Origin: Streptomyces sp. SA15
GTDB lineage: Bacteria; Actinomycetota; Actinomycetes; Streptomycetales; Streptomycetaceae
Assembly: GCF_002291145.1 (NCBI RefSeq)
Contig: NZ_NTGE01000088.1
Coordinates: forward strand, 1-58,088
Length of the DNA: 58,088 nt
Reading direction: 5' to 3'
Positions 26,961 through 34,506 of the stretch are shown piece by piece. Every line of letters begins with the position of its first letter. Position 1 is the first letter of the stretch. The position numbers and the translations under genes were made by a program. Below the pieces are notes generated by a model. The model was not told the DNA's origin and did not search any database. It saw nothing but the letters and a program-made list of their open reading frames with translations.

Positions 26961-27842
26961 TCAGGCATTCTCGCGGATGCCCGCAAAGAGGTCGTCCTCG
27001 GGGAGGGAGGTATCGACGAGGGACTTCGCGAGCTCGTACTCCTCCGTCGGCCAGACCTCCTTCTGGATCTCCATCGGGACGCGGAACCAGCCGCCGTCTG
27101 GGTCGATCTGCGTGGCGTGCGCGATCAGGGCCTTGTCGCGGATCTCGTAGAAGTCGGCGCACGGGACGTGCGTGGTGAGCGTGCGCTCGGCGCGCTGGAA
27201 CTCGTCCCAGCGCTTGAGCCAGTCCCCGTACGGCGACTCCAGGCCGCGCTCCAGCAGGGCGTGGTGCAGCGCCTCGGTGCGCGGGCGGTTGAAGCCCTGG
27301 TTGTAGTACAGCTTCAGCGGTTGGTACGCCAGGCCGAACTCCTGCTCCGGGTACTTCTCGGTGTCCGCCGCGCCCTCGAACGCCACCATCGAGATCTTGT
27401 GGGTCATGATGTGGTCGGGGTGCGGGTAGCCGCCGTTCTCGTCGTACGTGGTGACCACCTGGGGACGGAACGAGCGGATCTGCTTCACCAGCTCGCCGGC
27501 CGCCTTGTCGACGTCCTCCAGGGCGAAGCAGCCCTCGGGGAGCGGCGGCAGCGGGTCGCCCTCGGGCAGGCCGGAGTCGACGAAGCCGAGCCACTCCTGC
27601 TTGATCCCCAGGATCTCGCGGGCCTCGTCCATCTCCTTCTTGCGTACCTCGTGGATGTGCTCCTCGATGTACTTGTCGCCCTGCAGCTTCGGATTGAGGA
27701 TGGAGCCGCGCTCCCCGCCCGTGCAGGTCACGACCAGCACGTCCACCCCCTCGGACACGTACTTCGCCATGGTGGCCGCGCCCTTGCTCGACTCGTCGTC
27801 GGGGTGGGCGTGCACGGCCATCAGTCGCAGCTGGTCAGTCAA
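26961..27842 (-). CDS. mca: Mycothiol S-conjugate amidase
   Basis: 293 residues, the normal length. It hydrolyses mycothiol S-conjugates to a mercapturic acid and GlcN-Ins in actinobacterial detoxification, in the cytoplasm. The zinc motif AHPDDES (about 12-18) and the later HPDHIMTH (with the third metal His) mark the LmbE/PIG-L family. The insert DSGLPEGDPLPPLPEG and the length separate Mca from the shorter MshB. A -10-like TATAGT on either strand near 27895-27900 lies in the divergent gap with the DUF4307 gene. Confidence 0.93.
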   Translation of the reverse strand: MTDQLRLMAVHAHPDDESSKGAATMAKYVSEGVDVLVVTCTGGERGSILNPKLQGDKYIEEHIHEVRKKEMDEAREILGIKQEWLGFVDSGLPEGDPLPPLPEGCFALEDVDKAAGELVKQIRSFRPQVVTTYDENGGYPHPDHIMTHKISMVAFEGAADTEKYPEQEFGLAYQPLKLYYNQGFNRPRTEALHHALLERGLESPYGDWLKRWDEFQRAERTLTTHVPCADFYEIRDKALIAHATQIDPDGGWFRVPMEIQKEVWPTEEYELAKSLVDTSLPEDDLFAGIRENA

Positions 27843-27969
27843 GACTCAATCCTTGTAGTCGGCGCCCCGGGGTGACCCGGTGCGATCGGCGGCTTCTATA
27901 GTGACCGAATCGGGGGGCGAATAATTCCGGGGCCGCGGATCTGCCGAAGGCCTTGCCGAGAGGACGATC

Positions 27970-28368
27970 ATGAGTACGGCGAGCACGCGACTGCCCGAGG
28001 GCCGTTACGGTCGCTCCTCGGACGAGCGCGCCGACCGCAGGCTCAAGGTCATCGGTGCCGCCCTCGGGGCCCTGCTGCTCGCCCTGATCGGCTACTTCGC
28101 GTACCACTACGTCGGCCAGAACAAGATCAGCGGTGAAGTGATCACGTTCAAGCCCCTGAAGGACTCGGTGCAGGTGCATCTGGAGGTCCGCAAGGACGCC
28201 GGCGCCGGCGGCTACTGCACGGTGCGCTCCCAGGCGGAGGACGGCGCCGAGGTGGGCCGGGCCGACTTCCGCTTCGACGGGGACGCCACACGCATCGACA
28301 AGGTCGTCACGCTTCGTACGACGTCACAGGGCACGACGGCCGAGTTGCTCGGCTGCCACGCCGACTGA
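27970..28368 (+). CDS. DUF4307 membrane protein
   Basis: 132 residues. An N-terminal basic segment (RYGRSSDERADRRLK) leads to one TM helix (VIGAALGALLLALIGYFAYHYV) and an extracytoplasmic beta-rich domain containing two Cys (GGYCTVR and LLGCHAD) that may pair. This matches the actinobacterial DUF4307 family, found beside mca and greA. The ATG is preceded by GAGAGGACGATC. Function unknown. Confidence 0.85.
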   Translation: MSTASTRLPEGRYGRSSDERADRRLKVIGAALGALLLALIGYFAYHYVGQNKISGEVITFKPLKDSVQVHLEVRKDAGAGGYCTVRSQAEDGAEVGRADFRFDGDATRIDKVVTLRTTSQGTTAELLGCHAD

Positions 28369-28532
28369 CCGGGGAATACGTACCGGCTGACCTGCGTTGG
28401 CGTGATTCTGAGGGCTTATGTCCTCCCCCTTCGGGCTCTGAATTGTTAGGCTCGTGGTTTCGCCCTTCCATGGAGGAACATGCTTCTGGGTAGGGCGATG
28501 CTTTGTATTCCCAGTACCGACGAGGAGCACCT

Positions 28533-29033
28533 GTGACCCAGACCAGCGAGAACGTCACCTGGCTGACCCAGGAGGCGTACAACAAGCTCAAGGATGAGCT
28601 TGAGTACCTTACTGGTCCTGCGCGCACGGAGATCGCCGCCAAGATCGCGGCCGCGCGCGAGGAGGGCGACCTGCGCGAGAACGGCGGGTACCACGCGGCC
28701 AAGGAGGAGCAGGGCAAGCAGGAGCTCCGGGTGCGCCAGCTGACCCAGCTCCTGGAGAATGCCCAGGTCGGCGAGGCCCCTGCCTCCGCGGACGGTGCGG
28801 TGGCGCCCGGCATGGTCGTGACGATCGCCTTCGACGGTGACGAGGACGACACGCTGACCTTCCTGCTGGCCTCGCGTGAGTACGCGAGCGCCGACATCGA
28901 GACCTACTCCCCGCAGTCCCCGCTGGGTTCCGGCGTGATGGGCCACAAGGTCGGCGAGGACGCGCAGTACGAGTTGCCGAACGGCAAGAAGGCCTCGGTG
29001 AAGATCCTCAAGGCCGAGCCCTACAGCGGCTGA
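28533..29033 (+). CDS. greA: Transcription elongation factor GreA
   Basis: 166 residues from GTG 28533 with GAGGAG upstream. It rescues backtracked RNA polymerase by stimulating transcript cleavage. The N-terminal coiled coil (WLTQEAYNKLKDELEYL, EEGDLRENGGYHAAKEEQ) has the acidic tip residues DL..EN that reach the polymerase active site. The C-terminal FKBP-like domain ends SPLGSGVMGHKVGE...PNGKKASVKILKAEP. A 164-base leader separates it from the DUF4307 gene, suggesting its own promoter. Confidence 0.94.
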   Translation: MTQTSENVTWLTQEAYNKLKDELEYLTGPARTEIAAKIAAAREEGDLRENGGYHAAKEEQGKQELRVRQLTQLLENAQVGEAPASADGAVAPGMVVTIAFDGDEDDTLTFLLASREYASADIETYSPQSPLGSGVMGHKVGEDAQYELPNGKKASVKILKAEPYSG

Positions 29034-29061
29034 CCCGGCCGAACCGACAGGTCCTTGGCGA

Positions 29062-29090
29062 GCCCCCGGTGTCCGCGTGACGCCGGGGGC
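29062..29090 (+). terminator. GreA terminator hairpin
   Basis: GCCCCCGG (29062-29069) pairs perfectly with CCGGGGGC (29083-29090), with a 13-base loop, 28 bases after the greA stop. There is no T-run, as is common in this GC-rich genome. Confidence 0.6.
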
Positions 29091-29094
29091 GTCG

Positions 29095-29193
29095 TCATGC
29101 TGTCGTCGAACGGTACTTCCAGACCGTCAGGGTCCGGAATATGAGGATGATCAGGGCCGAGTAGATCAGTGAGGCCCAGACCGGGTGCCGCAT
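29095..29193 (-). pseudogene. 3' relic of an ABC permease gene, paralogue of the adjacent gene
   Basis: Read on the minus strand, 29193-29095 encodes MRHPVWASLIYSALIILIF... to a TGA stop. It matches the last 32 residues of the intact permease next door at about 22 positions, including HPVWASLI, IILIFRTL and KYR. Upstream of the Met the similarity stops. It is a leftover from a duplication or recombination of a DrrB-type gene; its stop lies just beyond the greA terminator. Confidence 0.7.
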
Positions 29194-29236
29194 CGAAGCC
29201 GCTTGCGCCACGTGGAGCAAGGTCCTCGACCTGCCA

Positions 29237-30088
29237 TCAGCCGACCGCCCGGCGGTACTTGCGAACCGCAAGCGTACGGAAGATCAGGATGATCACGACC
29301 GACCAGATCAGCGAGGCCCACACGGGGTGCTGCATGGGCCAGGCGTCGGGTGTCTGGAAGCCAGGGGGAAGGTTGCCGAACAGCTCGCGGCACGCCTGCA
29401 CGGTGGCGCTGAACGGATTCCACTCCGCGATGTGCCGCAGGAAGGTCGGCATCTGGTTCGCGTCCACGAACGCGTTCGAGATGAACGTCAGCGGAAACAG
29501 CCAGATCAGGCCGCCCGAGGTCGCCGCTTCAGGAGTGCGCACGGACAGGCCGATGAGCGCGCCGATCCACGAGAACGCGTACCCGAGCAGCAGGAGCAGG
29601 CCGAACCCGGCGAGCACCTTGCCGAAGTTCTCATGCGTGCGCCAGCCGACCAGCAGCGCGACGACCGCAAGGACGACCAGAGTGAGGGCCGTCTGCACGG
29701 AGTCGGCGAGGGTCCGCCCGGTCAGCACCGCGCCGCGCGCCATGGGCAGGGAGCGGAAGCGGTCGATGAGGCCCTTGTGCATGTCGTCGGCGATGCCCGC
29801 ACCCGCGCCCGCCGTGGCGAACGTGACGGTCTGGGCGAAGATGCCCGCCATCAGGAACTCTCGGTAGGCCTGGGTGGAGGTGGACGAGCCGACCTGGATC
29901 GAGCCGCCGAACACGTAGGTGAACAGCACCACGAACATGATGGGCTGGACCAGCCCAAAAATGATCATCTCGGGAATCCGACCCATGCGAATCAGATTCC
30001 GGCGGGTGATGACCAGGGAGTCGCGCACGGACTGGCCGAGGGGGTGGGCGGACGCCGCGATCCGCGCGGCGTCGGTGGCGGCACTCAC
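29237..30088 (-). CDS. ABC-2 type permease, DrrB-like
   Basis: 283 residues from GTG (complement of 30086-30088), with GGAGG upstream, overlapping the ATPase gene by 4 bases. Six TM helices are visible, from IIFGLVQPIMFVVLFTYVFGG to the final WSVVIILIFRTLAV. The signature of daunorubicin-resistance-type permeases is recognisable around GIADDMHKGLIDRFRSLPM and the LTFISNAFVDANQMP segment. With DrrA it would export a hydrophobic compound; substrate unknown. Confidence 0.9.
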   Translation of the reverse strand: MSAATDAARIAASAHPLGQSVRDSLVITRRNLIRMGRIPEMIIFGLVQPIMFVVLFTYVFGGSIQVGSSTSTQAYREFLMAGIFAQTVTFATAGAGAGIADDMHKGLIDRFRSLPMARGAVLTGRTLADSVQTALTLVVLAVVALLVGWRTHENFGKVLAGFGLLLLLGYAFSWIGALIGLSVRTPEAATSGGLIWLFPLTFISNAFVDANQMPTFLRHIAEWNPFSATVQACRELFGNLPPGFQTPDAWPMQHPVWASLIWSVVIILIFRTLAVRKYRRAVG

Positions 30089-31104
30089 TTGGCGGCCTCC
30101 TTCTTGTGCTTGCGGGCGTGGGCGTCCTTGGCGTCTGCCGCCGCGTCGTTCTCCTTGTCCTCGGCCTCGGCCACATGGCCGGTCAGCGACAGGAAGACAT
30201 CGTCCAGGGTCGGGCGGCGCAGCCCGATGTCGTCGATCTCGACGCCGCGGGTGTCCAGCTCGCGGATGACCTCGGCGAGCAGCTTCGCGCCGCCGGTCAC
30301 GGGCACGGTGATCCTGCGGGTGTGCTCCTCGACGGTGGTCTCCCCCTTGCCGAAGCCGGTGAGCACCTCGACGGCGGTCGGTATGTGCTCGCGCTCGTGC
30401 ACCACGACCTCGACGCGCTCGCCGCCGGTGCGGGCCTTGAGCTGGTCCGAGGTACCGCGGGCGATGACGCGGCCGTGGTCGACCACGGCGATGTCGTGGG
30501 CGAGGTGATCGGCCTCTTCGAGGTACTGGGTGGTCAGCAGCAGCGTCGTACCGCCGGAGACCAGCTGTTTGATGACCTCCCACAGCATCTGGCGGTTGCG
30601 CGGGTCGAGGCCGGTCGTCGGCTCGTCCATGAACATCACGGGCGGCGACACGACGAGCGCCGCGGCCAAGTCGAGCCGACGGCGCATGCCTCCGGAGTAG
30701 GTCTTCGCGGGACGGTCGGCGGCGTCCGCGAGGCCGAACTGGCCGAGCAGCTCCTCGGCCCGGACCTTCGCGGCCTTGGCCTTCATCTGGTAGAGCCGGC
30801 CGACCATCTCGAGGTTCTCGTGGCCGGTCAGGTACTCGTCGACCGCGGCGAACTGGCCGGACAGGCCGATCGAACGCCGCACTGCGTCGGGCTGCTTGAG
30901 CACGTCGAGGCCGGCGACGACCGCCTTGCCGCTGTCGGGGCGCAGCAAGGTCGTCAGACAGCGGACCGTCGTCGTCTTGCCCGCGCCGTTGGGCCCGAGC
31001 AGGCCCAGCACGGTGCCCTCCGGGACGTCGAGGTCGACGCCGTCCAGAGCCTTTACGTCGCCGAAGGTCTTGACCAGGCCTTCGGCATAGATGGCGCCTG
31101 GCAT
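30085..31104 (-). CDS. ABC transporter ATPase, DrrA-like
   Basis: 339 residues from ATG at 31104, which has GGAG six bases upstream; the GTG at 31116 would consume that SD. Walker A GPNGAGKTT, signature YSGGMRRRLDLAAAL and Walker B VMFMDEPTTGLDP are intact. The C-terminal part (LDDVFLSLTGH, then a charged Lys/Ala tail) is typical of DrrA ATPases that need it for permease interaction. It powers the adjacent permease. The promoter with an embedded operator lies at 31177-31205. Confidence 0.93.
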   Translation of the reverse strand: MPGAIYAEGLVKTFGDVKALDGVDLDVPEGTVLGLLGPNGAGKTTTVRCLTTLLRPDSGKAVVAGLDVLKQPDAVRRSIGLSGQFAAVDEYLTGHENLEMVGRLYQMKAKAAKVRAEELLGQFGLADAADRPAKTYSGGMRRRLDLAAALVVSPPVMFMDEPTTGLDPRNRQMLWEVIKQLVSGGTTLLLTTQYLEEADHLAHDIAVVDHGRVIARGTSDQLKARTGGERVEVVVHEREHIPTAVEVLTGFGKGETTVEEHTRRITVPVTGGAKLLAEVIRELDTRGVEIDDIGLRRPTLDDVFLSLTGHVAEAEDKENDAAADAKDAHARKHKKEAAK

Positions 31105-31176
31105 ATGAGTCTCCACGTCGTTGGGAATTCGTTCGTCGGTGTTCGTTCGTCAGGGGGAATCGGCGGCACGAGACTC

Positions 31177-31205
31177 ACCATAACGCGATGTATCGCGTCT
31201 CTCAA
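31177..31205 (-). promoter_or_regulatory. Promoter with palindromic operator in the spacer (ABC exporter)
   Basis: On the minus strand TTGAGA (31205-31200) and TATGGT (31182-31177) are separated by exactly 17 bases. The spacer holds the palindrome ACGCGAT-AC-ATCGCGT (31198-31183). A repressor bound there would block polymerase directly, as TetR or PadR-type regulators do for drug exporters. The leader to the ATG at 31104 would be about 65 bases. No regulator gene is adjacent. Confidence 0.65.
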
Positions 31206-31242
31206 TGGACTTTCCCGAACGAGTGACAAAGGTGGCCTGACC

Positions 31243-32475
31243 TCAGCCGATGACCGTGTACCCCGCGTCGCGCAAGGCCTGGCCGACCTCGGCGCAGTGT
31301 GCCGGGCCCTTCGTCTCCAGGTGCAGCTCGACCTCCGCCTCCGTGAGCCCGAGCCGTGGGTCGGTCCGTACGTGGCTCACATCGAGGACGTTAGCGTCCA
31401 CCACTGACAACACCCCGAGAAGCGTCGCGAGGGCGCCCGGCCGGTCCGTCAGCCTGAGCCGAACGGCCAGGTAGCGGCCCTGCGCGGCCATGCCGTGCCG
31501 CAGGATGCGCTGGAGCAGCAGCGGGTCGACGTTGCCGCCGGACAGCACGGCCACGACCGGTCCCTCGAAGGAACCGGGGTCGCTCAGCAGCGCCGCGACC
31601 GGGCTCGCCCCGGCCGGCTCGACGACCAGCTTGGCCCGCTCCAGGCACAGCAGCAGCGCGGTGGACAGCTCGTCCTCCGTCACCGTGCGCACCTCGTCCA
31701 CCAGATCGCCGATGATCCCGAACGGCACGTCGCCGGGCCGCCCGACCTTGATGCCGTCGGCCATCGTCGCCGGGTTCTCGATCGACACCGGGCGCCCGGC
31801 CGCCAGCGAGGGCGGATACGCGGCCGCGCCCGCCGCCTGCACACCCACGATCCGCACATCCGGCCTGAGCGCCTTCACCGCGATCGCGATACCCGCCGCG
31901 AGCCCGCCCCCGCCGATGCCGACGACGATCGTGCGCGCCTCCGGGCACTGTTCCAGGATCTCCAGGCCGACCGTCCCCTGGCCCGCGATGATGTCGAGGT
32001 GGTCGAAGGGGTGGATGAACACCGCGCCCGTCTCGGCCGCGTAGTCCTGCGCGGCGGCCAGCGTCTCGTCGACCACCTGGCCGTGCAGGCGCACCTCGGC
32101 GCCGTATTCCTTCGTGGCACTGATCTTCGGCAGCGGGGCGCCCTTCGGCATGAACACCGTGGAGCGCACGCCGAGCAGCGAGGACGCCAGGGCGACGCCC
32201 TGCGCGTGGTTGCCCGCGCTCGCGGCCACGACTCCCGCGGCCCGCTCCTCGGGCAGCAGCCCGGCGATACGGACGTAGGCGCCGCGCAGCTTGAACGATC
32301 CCGTCCGCTGGAGGTTCTCGCACTTGAAGTGCACCGGCGCGCCGACCAGCTGGGTCAGGTGCCGGCTGCCCTCCATCGCGGTCACCCGCGCCACGCCCGA
32401 GAGCATCTTCTGGGCGCCGCGCACGTCGTCGAGGGTGACCGACGGCAAGGAGAGGGAGACCTTGCGGTAGTTCAT
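31243..32475 (-). CDS. ilvA: Threonine ammonia-lyase (threonine dehydratase)
   Basis: 410 residues. This PLP enzyme deaminates threonine to 2-oxobutanoate for isoleucine synthesis. The PLP lysine is in GSFKLRGA (Lys about 62); SAGNHAQGVA and the phosphate loop GIGGGGLAAG follow. Residues about 330-410 form one ACT domain (LTDRPGALATLLGVLS) for allosteric control. The single ACT domain and length fit the shorter TdcB/IlvA1 class rather than the two-ACT enzyme, so a catabolic role is also possible. It is divergent from the MarR gene. Confidence 0.9.
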   Translation of the reverse strand: MNYRKVSLSLPSVTLDDVRGAQKMLSGVARVTAMEGSRHLTQLVGAPVHFKCENLQRTGSFKLRGAYVRIAGLLPEERAAGVVAASAGNHAQGVALASSLLGVRSTVFMPKGAPLPKISATKEYGAEVRLHGQVVDETLAAAQDYAAETGAVFIHPFDHLDIIAGQGTVGLEILEQCPEARTIVVGIGGGGLAAGIAIAVKALRPDVRIVGVQAAGAAAYPPSLAAGRPVSIENPATMADGIKVGRPGDVPFGIIGDLVDEVRTVTEDELSTALLLCLERAKLVVEPAGASPVAALLSDPGSFEGPVVAVLSGGNVDPLLLQRILRHGMAAQGRYLAVRLRLTDRPGALATLLGVLSVVDANVLDVSHVRTDPRLGLTEAEVELHLETKGPAHCAEVGQALRDAGYTVIG

Positions 32476-32633
32476 GAGTCAAGTCTCGCAGTTCATACGC
32501 GGAAGGCCCCGCTGTGACCAAGCTCCGAGACCGGATTGCGCAGCGCCGGTACACCCCGCGTCCGGGCCGCGTACCCTGTCCCCCAATTAGCGGTCCTCCA
32601 TCAGCCAGCCCTTCACGAAGTGAGCTCCCGGCC

Positions 32634-33155
32634 ATGCCCACAACACCTGAAATGTCGATGGACATGACGATCGTCGGTGACACCGGTCTTCTCGACACGC
32701 TGCAGCACGAGGTGGCGGTGTTCGCCCGCCGTGCCGAACAGACGCGGCTCGGCGGGGTCGGGCAGGTGCGCAACTCCATGGACCGCGCCGCGTACCTGCT
32801 GCTCAACCGCCTCGACAAAGAGGGCCCGATGGGCGTCAAGGCGCTCGCGGCGAGCATGGGGATCGACTCGTCCACGGTCACCCGGCAGGTGGCTCCGCTC
32901 GTCGACACCGGGCTCGTCAAGCGCACCTCGCACCCCGAGGACGGACGGGCCGTGGTGCTTCAGCTCTCCCCGCGCGGGCTGTCGCGGCTGGAGGAAGTGC
33001 GCTCGTCCCGGCGTCAGTTGATGGCCGAGCTGACGCACGACTGGACGCCGGAGGAGCGTGAGGCGTTCTGCGCGCTCCTGACGCGCTTCAACACCGCTCT
33101 CTCCGCCCGGATGGCGGCCCAGGGGCTACCGGGGGCGGAGCCCCCGGCCTCCTGA
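32634..33155 (+). CDS. MarR-family transcriptional regulator
   Basis: 173 residues from ATG 32634. The winged helix covers about residues 45-115: MGVKALAASMGIDSSTVTRQ (recognition helix region) and the wing RTSHPEDGRAVVLQLSPRG with the conserved DxR. Flanking helices form the dimer interface. It faces ilvA across a shared 158-base region and may control it or itself; ligand unknown. An open frame extends upstream to 32514 but lacks family similarity. Confidence 0.9.
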   Translation: MPTTPEMSMDMTIVGDTGLLDTLQHEVAVFARRAEQTRLGGVGQVRNSMDRAAYLLLNRLDKEGPMGVKALAASMGIDSSTVTRQVAPLVDTGLVKRTSHPEDGRAVVLQLSPRGLSRLEEVRSSRRQLMAELTHDWTPEEREAFCALLTRFNTALSARMAAQGLPGAEPPAS

Positions 33156-33345
33156 GCGCCCGGCACGCGCGCGTGGGCCGGTGGGAAGAGCACCGGGGCG
33201 ATGCGCGGCTCTCGGCACTGCGCGGCTCTTGACCGCGAGGCCACGCCTGGCCTCATATGAGACCGGGTCCCCGTCGTACACGGTTTCGCATCCGCGCGCG
33301 ACCGGGCCCGTTTTCCCTCAGGATCGCCCTCAGGCGGGAGGCGCG

Positions 33346-33852
33346 GTGCGACAACGGCATGCGTCCCAGGACGCCCGCCGGGCCCGGGAGTTCGAGGCGT
33401 TCGTCGCGGGCGCGGCCGGGCGACTGCTGCACACCGCGACACTCCTCACGGCGGAGGCACCGCACGACAACCCGCGCGCGCGGCGCCTGCTGACGCTGGC
33501 CCTCGCCCACACGTACGCGTGCTGGGACCGGCTGCGCGGCGAGGATCCCTACGACCGGGCCCGCCAGTACCTGGCCACCCGCTTCGCGCGCGGCGCATGG
33601 CACCACTACGGCGCCCTCGGCCGGGCCCGCCCGCACCCCGACAGCCCCCTGGCCCGGCTCGCCCCCCAGGAACGCCTGATCCTGGTGCTCAGGCTGTACG
33701 AGGGAGTCGCCGAGGAGCAGGCGGCGGCCCTGCTCGGCCTCCCCCCGGAACGCGTCCGAGCGATCTGCGACCGGGCGACCACAACGCTCCTGCACCGGCC
33801 CAGGGGCCCGGCCCCGGCGGGCGTGGCGGGGGCGACGGTGGCGCCGTCATGA
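33346..33852 (+). CDS. Sigma-70 region 4-like helix-turn-helix protein
   Basis: 168 residues from GTG 33346 with GGGAGG upstream. The N-terminal half (REFEAFVAGAAGRLLHTATLL, then YACWDRLRGEDPYDRARQYL) resembles a degenerate ECF sigma region 2. The C-terminal half (LAPQERLILVLRLYEGVAEEQ, then ALLGLPPERVRAICDRATT) is a region 4-type HTH. A full set of core-binding residues is not evident, so it may be a sigma-like regulator. It overlaps the next open frame by ATGA. Confidence 0.75.
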   Translation: MRQRHASQDARRAREFEAFVAGAAGRLLHTATLLTAEAPHDNPRARRLLTLALAHTYACWDRLRGEDPYDRARQYLATRFARGAWHHYGALGRARPHPDSPLARLAPQERLILVLRLYEGVAEEQAAALLGLPPERVRAICDRATTTLLHRPRGPAPAGVAGATVAPS

Positions 33853-34211
33853 GGTGGGTGCGGGGGTCTGGAAGGGGGCCGGAAGGACCGGACGGCGGCG
33901 GAAGTGGCGGCCGGATGGAGCGAGAGCGCGACATCGGCAGCGGGCGGCTGAGCGGCCGAACCGACGCCCCTGTGAGGGGAGAGTGCGGCACCCGCCGCGG
34001 GCAGCCGAGCAGCCGAACCGACGCTCTCAGGAACGGAACGTGCGACACCGGCAAGAGCCGTCCTGCCGGTGAAGGCGCCGCCCTCACGTCGCGCGAGACA
34101 TGGGGAGCGCGCGAGTCCCGAAGAGGGCACCGCGGCAGCGAAACCTGCGCCCCCACGGGGCGAGCACACACCCCCGACCGGCGACGGCCCAGCCCCAGGA
34201 GGTCTGGATGA
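33849..34211 (+). CDS. Doubtful low-complexity frame between sigma-like gene and small membrane protein
   Basis: A 120-residue frame begins in an ATGA overlap with the preceding gene and ends in an ATGA overlap with the next. Its product is Arg/Gly/Ser/Thr-rich with two imperfect copies of a motif, SGRTDAPVRGECGT and SSRTDALRNGTCDT, matching a degenerate tandem DNA repeat of about 60 bp (33915-34060). No fold is recognisable. It could be a real linker-type protein or simply the open frame of a repeat expansion in a transcribed spacer. Confidence 0.35.
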   Translation: MRWVRGSGRGPEGPDGGGSGGRMERERDIGSGRLSGRTDAPVRGECGTRRGQPSSRTDALRNGTCDTGKSRPAGEGAALTSRETWGARESRRGHRGSETCAPTGRAHTPDRRRPSPRRSG

Positions 34212-34456
34212 ACCGGCCCGAGCGGGAGGCCGCCGTGCGGCGGATCATGGAGCGGGCAGTGCCGCCGGTGCCGCAGGAGCTGTACGCGGACGTCGTGCGC
34301 CGCGGCGGCCGCACGCTGCGCCGCAGGAGGGCGGCCCGCCGCCTGATGTGGCTGCTGCTGTTCGCCGTGACCGTGGCGTTCGTCGTGTGGGCACTGACGG
34401 CCCGGCCCTGGGTGGAGCCGCCCTCGCAGACGACTCCACCGATCCGGGACTGGTAG
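34208..34456 (+). CDS. Small single-TM protein downstream of the sigma-like gene
   Basis: 82 residues from ATG 34208 behind an excellent AGGAGG. A soluble helical N terminus (REAAVRRIMERAVPPVPQELYA, then DVVRRGGRTLRRRR) precedes one TM helix (LMWLLLFAVTVAFVVWALT) and a short extracytoplasmic tail. Position after a sigma-like protein suggests an anti-sigma-like membrane partner, but no zinc-anti-sigma motif is seen. It ends nine bases before the 42-bp palindrome. Confidence 0.7.
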   Translation: MNRPEREAAVRRIMERAVPPVPQELYADVVRRGGRTLRRRRAARRLMWLLLFAVTVAFVVWALTARPWVEPPSQTTPPIRDW

Positions 34457-34464
34457 GGGACCGG

Positions 34465-34506
34465 AGGCCCTGTCGTCAAATTCCCGGGAATTTGACGACA
34501 GGGCCT
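34465..34506. repeat. Perfect 42-bp palindrome made of two fused MITE termini
   Basis: Arms of 21 bp, each AGGCCCTGTCGTCAAATTCC plus one base, meet at CCCGGG with no loop. These are the same termini as the 179-bp element at 21766-21944, lacking its entire interior. The right end supplies the TAG stop codon of the cystathionine gamma-synthase gene (34505-34507). It lies exactly between two convergent genes and would act as a bidirectional terminator. Confidence 0.85.
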
